NCBI GenBank assembly: GCA_021647585.1
Contig: JAKIUK010000102.1
Span: 1-9,587, forward strand
Length of the DNA stretch: 9,587 bases
Direction: 5' to 3'
Source of the DNA: Methylococcaceae bacterium
GTDB taxonomy: Bacteria > Pseudomonadota > Gammaproteobacteria > Methylococcales > Methylomonadaceae
The stretch's first letter is position 1, and each line of letters opens with the position of its first letter. The translations under genes were made by a program, and so were the position numbers. The notes below the pieces were generated by a model. It was not told where the DNA came from and made no database searches. It was given only the letters and a program-made list of their open reading frames with translations. Of this stretch, positions 1 through 5,336 are shown one piece after another.

Positions 1-36
1 ATTCGTTTTTGCATTCGTGTGATAGCCTTGGGACAT
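1..36 (-). CDS. 5' end of a gene running off the left edge, possibly an IS transposase
   Basis: Reading the minus strand, an ATG at 36-34 is preceded by an AGGA-type ribosome binding site (AAAGGAATTAAT just before the ATG) and starts an open frame MSQGYHTNAKTN that leaves the window. Only 12 codons are visible. The HxNAKT-like opening is reminiscent of the N-terminus of some IS481-type transposases, which begin with a short basic stretch before a helix-turn-helix. That is an impression from memory and twelve residues cannot prove it. The good ribosome binding site and spacing make a real gene start likely; its identity is open. Confidence 0.4.
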   Translation of the reverse strand, partial: MSQGYHTNAKTN

Positions 37-188
37 ATTAATTCCTTTGTGGTGAAAGTTTTAATATGTTATCAGGGCTGTCCTTTTAATTTTTAAATTC
101 AGGTATAACGTGGTGAAACTATACAATAAATAATCATCCAAAAATCATGTGGTAGTTTATTTTTGTTTAAATCTTCTCAAGAGGAGCA
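37..188. other. AT-rich upstream/intergenic stretch, no gene seen
   Basis: This stretch has no open frame worth calling. It contains a 9-bp direct repeat, GTGGTGAAA, at 49-57 and 110-118. If the gene leaving the left edge belongs to an insertion sequence, the end of that element should lie in this stretch, but I could not identify a matching inverted repeat because the other end is outside the window. Confidence 0.4.
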
Positions 189-348
189 TAGGAATGTGCA
201 CGGAATAACTTGAACAATTGGCTTTGTATTTTGTCTGTCTTCTTCGTTGTAGAAATGGGTGCGTAGCAAGCTACGCACCCATTTTCACGCCTTCAATACG
301 AACAAACTACTTCACCAATTACCCAACTTATTCTGTGCATGTTCCTTA
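189..348. repeat. 160-bp near-complete palindromic repeat, copy 1 (MITE/REPIN-like)
   Basis: The left end TAGGAATGTGCACGGAATAA (189 onward) matches, in reverse complement, the right end TAAGGAACATGCACAGAATA (ending at 348). Similarity continues inward through AATTGG and a TTTTG..C/GT stretch to a perfect 15-bp stem at the exact centre (253-267 against 270-284). The whole unit can therefore fold into one long imperfect hairpin or cruciform. A second copy with a different centre lies at 5094-5258. I see no coding capacity. It is best read as a non-autonomous, hairpin-forming interspersed repeat; the family name is unknown to me. Confidence 0.75.
253..284. repeat. Perfect 15-bp stem at the centre of palindrome copy 1
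   Basis: AAATGGGTGCGTAGC at 253-267 is followed by AA and then by its exact reverse complement at 270-284. The stem is GC-rich in the middle and ends in four Ts on the plus strand, so it could act as a weak terminator in either direction. Being exactly centred in the larger palindrome, it is more simply explained as the core of that repeat. Confidence 0.8.
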
Positions 349-630
349 ATCCTAGAAAAATCAGTTGGATCACGGGTTCTAGCACAAGCTCTTGATTCCA
401 CAGCACTTCACAGACAATTGCTCCTGCATGATCTGCATTCAGTACATCCTTGTACTTCAAAAAAATGCCCGCTTAACCGAATAGGTGAAGCTCATATTTT
501 TTGACCTACATGGAAGTAGGAAATGCAGGTTTTGCAGGTGCAAAAACCTGTTAAAGCGCTGTGAAACCAATATCTTGCACTATTATTCCGCGCCCAACTG
601 ATCTTTCTAGGTTAATTATTTTTAAATATC
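349..630. other. Intergenic leader before cheC: repeat flank and small hairpins, no gene
   Basis: No gene is supported here. On the minus strand, the part between about 360 and 486 is related to the left flank of the second palindrome (about 5011-5093), with shared pieces such as TGAAT(G/A)CAG, AGGAGC and ATCA(A/T)GAG. The stretch also holds an AGTAC/GTACT inverted repeat near 440-456, CCTAC/GTAGG at 505-509 and 516-520, and a 10-bp stem at 526-535 against 540-550 with one bulged A. The promoter of the cheC operon should lie here. TATTAT at 581-586 resembles a -10 box, but no good -35 stands at the right distance. Confidence 0.5.
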
Positions 631-1248
631 ATGGAAAACAATAAAATAGATTTCTCAGACATGCAGTATGACTTGCTTAAAGAGTTGTTTAATATGGGTA
701 TAGGGGGGGCTGCCAATTCATTAAGCGAATTAGTTGATCAAGAAGTCATTTTGTCCGTTCCAACTATCCTTTTTGAAACACCGGAACAACTTGCAAATCG
801 AATGGGACGGGAAAATGAGGTTTATTCTGTATCCCAAGCCATGGATGGGCCTTTTGCTATGCATTCAATTATTGTTTTTCGTCCTGAAGACAGTTTTGAT
901 GTCGTAAAACAACTGCTAGGTCTGCATTTATCTGATGAAACCTTGGCTGAACTTCAGAGTGAAGCATTAACGGAAATTGGAAATATAGTACTCAATGCCT
1001 GTATCAGTGTAATAGCAGAAGCATTAGGTGAATGTTTTTCTATTCAATTACCGGTTTTTAGAGAGACTAATACTACAAATCTATTAGAAGAAACCATGGA
1101 GGAAGGTTCAGATGTATTACTCTCTATCGTAGTCAAAATGGAATTAAAACAAAATGCGGTCAATGGCCAGTTAGTGTTCATTCTAAATACGGATTCTATG
1201 AGTAATTTATATACAACCTTAAACCTGATGCTTGATAGGTATAGCTAG
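631..1248 (+). CDS. cheC: CheC-family chemotaxis phosphatase
   Basis: The 205-residue soluble protein belongs to the CheC/CheX/FliY phosphatase family, which removes phosphate from CheY-type receivers. The family signature (D/S)-x3-E-x2-N-x22-P is visible twice. The first site is D14, E18, N21 and P44. The second is E111, E115, N118 and P141, with Glu in place of the usual Asp/Ser. The catalytic Glu and Asn are thus kept in both, as expected for a two-site CheC. No C-terminal receiver-binding or FliN extension is present. The ATG at 631 leaves 20 residues before the first catalytic Asn, close to the family norm, although its ribosome binding site is poor (AGG at 609-611 is too distant). The kinase gene follows after 3 bp, so the two are probably co-transcribed. 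No CheY, CheA or CheD is encoded nearby, so its target receiver must lie elsewhere. Confidence 0.88.
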   Translation: MENNKIDFSDMQYDLLKELFNMGIGGAANSLSELVDQEVILSVPTILFETPEQLANRMGRENEVYSVSQAMDGPFAMHSIIVFRPEDSFDVVKQLLGLHLSDETLAELQSEALTEIGNIVLNACISVIAEALGECFSIQLPVFRETNTTNLLEETMEEGSDVLLSIVVKMELKQNAVNGQLVFILNTDSMSNLYTTLNLMLDRYS

Positions 1249-1251
1249 ACA

Positions 1252-2835
1252 ATGAGTAATCAAATAGTTCTGTGTGATATTAAAGCATTCGTAAACGGAT
1301 TTAACTCTGGTATTTTAGTCCTTGATCAGCAATTAAATATTGTTTGCTGGAATCAATGGATGGCTAAATATAGCGGTCTACCTGCAGAAATTTTAATTGG
1401 CCAATCTTTTGAAAAACAATTTCCAGAACTGATAAACCACCGTATCCATCAAGCTATAACTAACAATCTAGCAAAAGGCTTACCTTCAACCTTATCAAGT
1501 ATTTTAAATAAATCTCCATTTCCACTTTATGCTCAAGTTAGAGACACAAGTGAACGTCTTCATCAACAAATTAATATAACTCAACTAAATCTGTCATCCA
1601 TTTCTAACGGACCCTATTGTTTAATCAACATAACGGATGTCAGTGCAGCAAGAATAAGAGAACAGGTACTTGAAAACCAGGTCAAGGAAAGAAAAAAAGC
1701 GGAACAACGTTTGCTAAAACGTACTGATCAACTTCAAGCGGCCCTTTACGCATCAAACGCAGGTGTTTTTCGTTATGATGCAGAATTAGAACAGATGTTT
1801 TTGGACAAAAAGGCATCAGAACTATTTTCTATTCATGCAGAGGCCCACCAAAATTGTTATACAAAATGGAAGGATACAATTGTTACCGAAGATTCGCTTC
1901 GAGTAGTTAATTATATAAAAAAGTCGCTTGAGGAAGTGCCTGGCTATCAACTGTACTTTGAATTTCGCATTCATGCAGCAGATGAAGAAATCAAATGGAT
2001 TATGATAAAAGGTATTACTGCTATAGACCTTACTATTCAACATAAGATTATTAATGGTGTTTTGGTCGATATTACCCAAGAAAAAGCAAATCAGGATTTA
2101 TTGCGAGAAAAAGAAGCCGCAGAAATAGCTAACCATGCCAAGTCAGCTTTTTTAGCCAATATGTCACATGAGCTACGTACACCGATGCATGGAATTTTAA
2201 GTTTCTCTAGCCTGGGTATAAGCAGAATAGAGTCGGCAAGCAAAGAGAAACTAGAGACCTATTTTTCCAGAATCCATGAAAGTGGAACGCGCTTACTCTA
2301 TTTATTAAACGACCTTCTTGACTTATCAAAACTGGAAGCAGGGCAAATGAAAATGAATTTTGCCCAACATGATTTATTAGGACTGGTTGAACAGGCTATC
2401 AATGAACAAAGAGCGAGAATGGAAGATTTAGAAATTAGCACAGAATGTTGTTACCACAAGGGTGAAACGCAAGCTGAATTTGATAATGTTCGTATTATTC
2501 AAGTCATTGCTAATTTTCTTTCTAATGCAATCAAATATACGCCGCGAAGTAGCAAAATTATTTTTTCTATCCAGCAACATATTGATACTCTTGAATTGTC
2601 AGTTAAAGACTATGGAGTAGGTATTCCTGAGCAAGAAATGGATATTATTTTTGAAAAATTTCAGCAAAGCAGTGAAGCTGAAAATGGTTCAGGAGGAACT
2701 GGGTTGGGTTTGGCAATTTGTAAAGAAATTATCGACGGTCATTTTGGCGACATTGGTGTAAGGAATAATACGGAAGCAGGAGCTACTTTTTATTTCAAGA
2801 TTCCGTTATGTCAGGAGATGGAGAAAACAGTTTAA
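1252..2835 (+). CDS. Soluble PAS-PAS sensor histidine kinase
   Basis: The 527-residue protein has no membrane segment and should be cytoplasmic. Two PAS-like regions come first, at about residues 10-130 and 160-280. The second ends in VDITQEK, a typical PAS C-terminal cap, and a charged helix (about 135-160) joins the two. A HisKA dimerisation domain follows, with the phospho-accepting H306 in MSHELRTP. The HATPase domain shows an N-box (N421-F-L-S-N425), a G1 box (D453-YGVGI), an F-box (F467-EKF470) and a G2 box (GGTGLGLAI, about 481-489). All catalytic motifs are intact. There is no receiver or Hpt domain, so it is a classical rather than a hybrid kinase. It sits 3 bp behind cheC with only a weak TAGG (1236-1239) before its ATG, which suggests translational coupling. 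The cognate response regulator is not in the window and the signal sensed is unknown. Confidence 0.92.
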   Translation: MSNQIVLCDIKAFVNGFNSGILVLDQQLNIVCWNQWMAKYSGLPAEILIGQSFEKQFPELINHRIHQAITNNLAKGLPSTLSSILNKSPFPLYAQVRDTSERLHQQINITQLNLSSISNGPYCLINITDVSAARIREQVLENQVKERKKAEQRLLKRTDQLQAALYASNAGVFRYDAELEQMFLDKKASELFSIHAEAHQNCYTKWKDTIVTEDSLRVVNYIKKSLEEVPGYQLYFEFRIHAADEEIKWIMIKGITAIDLTIQHKIINGVLVDITQEKANQDLLREKEAAEIANHAKSAFLANMSHELRTPMHGILSFSSLGISRIESASKEKLETYFSRIHESGTRLLYLLNDLLDLSKLEAGQMKMNFAQHDLLGLVEQAINEQRARMEDLEISTECCYHKGETQAEFDNVRIIQVIANFLSNAIKYTPRSSKIIFSIQQHIDTLELSVKDYGVGIPEQEMDIIFEKFQQSSEAENGSGGTGLGLAICKEIIDGHFGDIGVRNNTEAGATFYFKIPLCQEMEKTV

Positions 2836-2858
2836 AAAGTATATCTTTAAGTAAATAT

Positions 2859-2889
2859 TTGCCAAGCAGAGTTAATAAATACTTATAAA
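2859..2889 (+). promoter_or_regulatory. Possible sigma70-type promoter of the aer-like operon
   Basis: TTGCCA at 2859-2864 and TATAAA at 2884-2889 are separated by 19 bp, a little longer than optimal. They lie in the 107-bp gap between the kinase stop and the PAS gene. The gap is very AT-rich, so chance matches are easy. I saw no clear flagellar (sigma28) promoter in the gap. Confidence 0.25.
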
Positions 2890-2942
2890 ATATTTCAAAA
2901 ATAGCCTAGACTCATAAATAGTTACAAAAAAGGTAAGGCTTT

Positions 2943-3482
2943 ATGAAGCTCAATATTACGCCTAGCAATTATCGGCGAAAATTAGGTCCTAACGATTTTA
3001 TCGTATCAAAGACGGATACTAAAGGACGAATAACTTATGCAAACCGCATCTTTATGGATATTGCCGGTTTTCCAGAATCTGAATTGTTAGGAGTACAGCA
3101 TAATATTATTCGTCATCCTGATATGCCCAGAGGTGTGTTTCGATTGATGTGGGATACTTTAAAAGCAGGCAATGAATTCTTAGGTTTTGCAAAAAACTTG
3201 TGTGCTGATGGCGGTTATTATTGGGTTTTTGCCAATATCACACCTGACTATGACAGGGATGGTAAATTGCAGGGTTATTACTCGGTAAGACGCAAACCCC
3301 CTCAATCAGCTGTGGATGTATTAATCCCTGTATATAATGAAATGTTAGCCATTGAAAAACATTCATCTGCTAAAGAAGCACCTGATAAATCGATAGAATA
3401 TCTGGTCGATATGGTTGCTCAAACCGGTGCTAAAAGCTATAACAGTCTTGTGTTAAATCTATACAAACCCAATGGTGTGTAA
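2943..3482 (+). CDS. Aer-like PAS sensor protein (stand-alone redox/aerotaxis input)
   Basis: The 179-residue soluble protein is essentially the cytosolic N-terminal part of an Aer receptor. A PAS domain spans about residues 15-120. It carries the features that stand out in Aer PAS domains: ITYAN (N34), the HNIIRHPDMP segment (53-62), YYWVFAN (W94) and GYYSVRRKP (111-119). In Aer this fold binds FAD and reports redox state or oxygen, so flavin binding is likely but inferred. Residues 120-179 resemble the linker that in Aer leads to the membrane anchor, yet the protein stops before any transmembrane segment. AGGTAAGG at 2931-2938 gives a good ribosome binding site. The stop codon overlaps the start of the transducer by one base (TAATG), implying coupled translation and a working pair. 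It could also act on other transducers. Confidence 0.88.
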   Translation: MKLNITPSNYRRKLGPNDFIVSKTDTKGRITYANRIFMDIAGFPESELLGVQHNIIRHPDMPRGVFRLMWDTLKAGNEFLGFAKNLCADGGYYWVFANITPDYDRDGKLQGYYSVRRKPPQSAVDVLIPVYNEMLAIEKHSSAKEAPDKSIEYLVDMVAQTGAKSYNSLVLNLYKPNGV

Positions 3483-4957
3483 TGAAACATTCCAGTGCAA
3501 ATATTCCCTTTCTGAGGACTAAAATAAATTATGCGGTGACTGCTATCAGTATTTTAGCTGTCTCTTTTTTTACCTACAGTACCTTGCAATATGGTTTTTC
3601 ATGGGTGCTTTTGTGTTTGTCCGTCCCATTTCTTGTAGTTGCTTTTTATATATGGTCGAGTATTAAGAAACCTCTTGATGCAATTGATAAAATACAGTGT
3701 ATTTTGCTTCGTACTAATGAAGGGGAGCTTTATCACCGAATTACAGATGTCAAAGGATTAGGTGAAGTGGGTAAAGTAGCATGGGAACTGAACGAAATGC
3801 TGGATATTATGGAGTCCTATTTCAAAGAAATTAACATTTGTTTTCAACAGGCATCCACTGGAAATCATAACAGGTTTGCTTTGTCTGATGGATTTCCCGG
3901 TTTTTTAAAAACATCAGCTGACAACATGAATATTGCTTTGAAGCAAATGAACGAAAATGATCAGTTGATGATAAAAAATCGTTTATCGGCCGGCTTACAC
4001 GGACTTAATACAGCAAATTTACTGGATAACCTAAAAGTCAATCAACATGATTTAATTCATATTACCGAGCAAATGCAAAAGGTTGAAGATATTGCCACAG
4101 AAACAGGGAATAATGCTGAAGCAAGCCTTGCCACCGTTGATACAATCAGTTCTTCATTAACAAATATTAATGAAAATATCCATTCTGTGTCTGACGTTAT
4201 TTCTGCTTTAATAAATGACAGTAAAAAAGTAACCGATTCTTTATCAATGATTACCGGTATCGCAGACCAGACGAATCTGCTTGCCTTAAATGCATCCATT
4301 GAAGCTGCCCGTGCTGGAGAGCATGGTCGTGGCTTTGCTGTTGTTGCGGAAGAGGTAAAAAGCTTGTCTGAGCATACCAAAGATGCCGCTTTAGAAGTAT
4401 CAAAAACACTCACATCATTTAATAAGCGGGTTGAGCAAATGCATAGGGAAGCAGAAAGCTCGGCTAATCTGTCCCAGGAAATTATGCAGCAGGTTAATTC
4501 GTTTAAAGTTCAGTTTTCCGGGTTGTCTGATTCTGCTAAAGCGTCTATTGGGTATATTACTTATTCTAAAGATATGTCCTTTGGGCTATTAACAAAATTG
4601 GATCATATTATTTACAAGCAAAATGGATATATTGCTATTGAAGAGCAAAATCCATGTCCGCAGGCAGATGCTATAACTGTGGATAATCGTAACTGTCGCC
4701 TGGGCAAATGGTATTACCAAGGCTTAGGGTATGAACATTTTCGCGGGACACAGGCTTATACTAGCCTGGAGGTACCACATGGAGATGTGCATGATTATAC
4801 CCAGCAGGCCTATGCCATCTCGCGAGAAAACTGGGTCGATGACTCTCAAATATTGGATAATATTATTAGTCTGATGCAGCGATCTGAAGATGCCAGTGCT
4901 GATGTTATGGCACAAATTGATGCCATGATTGAAGAAAAGCATCAGCATTTTACATAA
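3482..4957 (+). CDS. Membrane-anchored methyl-accepting transducer with CZB domain
   Basis: The 491-residue protein opens with two hydrophobic segments (about 16-34 and 39-58) joined by only a few residues, so there is no periplasmic sensor domain. A HAMP-like region follows (about 59-112, with P64 and the GEVGKVAWELNEML stretch). The cytoplasmic signalling domain has the invariant hairpin tip IADQTNLLALNASIEAARAG at 260-279 followed by HGRGFAVVAEEV. This tip contacts CheA and CheW. At the C-terminus is a CZB zinc-binding domain with all four expected ligands: H375, C405 (in CRLGKW), H433 and H437. No CheR-tethering pentapeptide ends the protein. It has no ribosome binding site of its own and overlaps the PAS gene by one base, so its translation probably depends on that gene. 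Architecture and context suggest that it is the transducer half of a split Aer receptor. Confidence 0.9.
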   Translation: MKHSSANIPFLRTKINYAVTAISILAVSFFTYSTLQYGFSWVLLCLSVPFLVVAFYIWSSIKKPLDAIDKIQCILLRTNEGELYHRITDVKGLGEVGKVAWELNEMLDIMESYFKEINICFQQASTGNHNRFALSDGFPGFLKTSADNMNIALKQMNENDQLMIKNRLSAGLHGLNTANLLDNLKVNQHDLIHITEQMQKVEDIATETGNNAEASLATVDTISSSLTNINENIHSVSDVISALINDSKKVTDSLSMITGIADQTNLLALNASIEAARAGEHGRGFAVVAEEVKSLSEHTKDAALEVSKTLTSFNKRVEQMHREAESSANLSQEIMQQVNSFKVQFSGLSDSAKASIGYITYSKDMSFGLLTKLDHIIYKQNGYIAIEEQNPCPQADAITVDNRNCRLGKWYYQGLGYEHFRGTQAYTSLEVPHGDVHDYTQQAYAISRENWVDDSQILDNIISLMQRSEDASADVMAQIDAMIEEKHQHFT

Positions 4958-5093
4958 GTTTAGGAAACTCTCGCTTTTGGTATTTGTGGATTAACTTTAC
5001 AAACAGTGTCAATTCGACCAACGGGACGACTAGTATGAATACAGGAGGTAGATGAAGGAGCTGCGAAGCGGTGTTGCCGAGAAATCATGAGTC
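4958..5093. other. Intergenic stretch, left flank of palindrome copy 2
   Basis: There is no gene here. A small AGTTT/AAACT inverted repeat sits directly behind the transducer stop (4957-4969), too weak for a confident terminator. From about 5011 to 5093 the sequence is related to the reverse complement of about 360-486 near the first palindrome, which suggests that the mobile unit is larger than the palindrome alone. TGTTGCCGAGAAATC at 5074-5086 also pairs with TGTTGCTCAGAAATC on the opposite strand at 5262-5276, extending the inverted repeat outward. Confidence 0.5.
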
Positions 5094-5258
5094 TAAGGAA
5101 TGTGCACGAAATAACTTGAGCAACTTGCTTATCTTTTGCCCATCCTCTACGTTGCACAAACAATCACAGAGCCTGCTATGCTCATGTTTGTGCGCCTTGA
5201 TGATGAACAAAAATCTTTCGCTATTTGCTCAAGTTATTTCGTGCCTGCACATTCCTAA
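5094..5258. repeat. 165-bp near-complete palindromic repeat, copy 2 (MITE/REPIN-like)
   Basis: The left end TAAGGAATGTGCACGAAATA (5094 onward) is matched on the other strand by TTAGGAATGTGCAGGCACGA (from 5258 inward); the right arm carries four extra bases. Pairing continues inward through ATAACTTGAGCAA and a TTTTG-CATC-TC stretch to a 9-bp stem GCACAAACA/TGTTTGTGC (5154-5162 with 5185-5193). It resembles the repeat at 189-348 over about 60 bp of the left arm but has a different centre. It lies between two convergent genes, a common site for REP-like elements, and its transcript could fold as a bidirectional terminator. The open frame that crosses it is a by-product of the repeat. Confidence 0.78.
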
Positions 5259-5336
5259 GCAGATTTCTGAGCAACAAGATTTCTCACGCTGATCGAAATG
5301 GCAGCTTGTTTGTAATTTAAAAACAGCCAGAAATAG
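5259..5336. other. Intergenic stretch behind the large membrane-protein gene
   Basis: There is no gene here. The part up to about 5276 extends the inverted repeat of palindrome copy 2. Reading the minus strand past the large gene's stop, a short AGC/GCT pairing is followed by five Ts (5318-5335), too small a stem to call a terminator with confidence. Confidence 0.35.

Noticed and set aside
259..504. Plus-strand open frame of 81 codons in the leader region
   Set aside because: It starts inside the core palindrome, has no ribosome binding site, low-complexity Cys/His/Leu-rich content and no recognisable domain. The DNA is better explained as repeat and repeat flank.
552..573. Sigma28-like flagellar promoter before cheC (TAAA ... 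ACCAATAT)
   Set aside because: The spacing is 10 bp instead of about 15 and the -10 element matches GCCGATAA poorly.
2836..2942. Intrinsic terminator between the kinase and the PAS gene
   Set aside because: There are only AT-rich partial inverted repeats such as AAATATT, with no GC stem followed by a T-run.
4057..4413. Minus-strand open frame of 118 codons inside the transducer gene
   Set aside because: It is antisense to the highly conserved signalling tip of the transducer, which fixes the true reading frame. It lacks a ribosome binding site.
4960..5163. Minus-strand open frame of 67 codons
   Set aside because: It overlaps the repeat, lacks a start signal and resembles no protein I know.
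5071..5292. Plus-strand open frame of 73 codons between the transducer and the large gene
   Set aside because: It spans the palindromic repeat from arm to arm and has no coding signature. Such frames arise simply because the repeat happens to lack stops.
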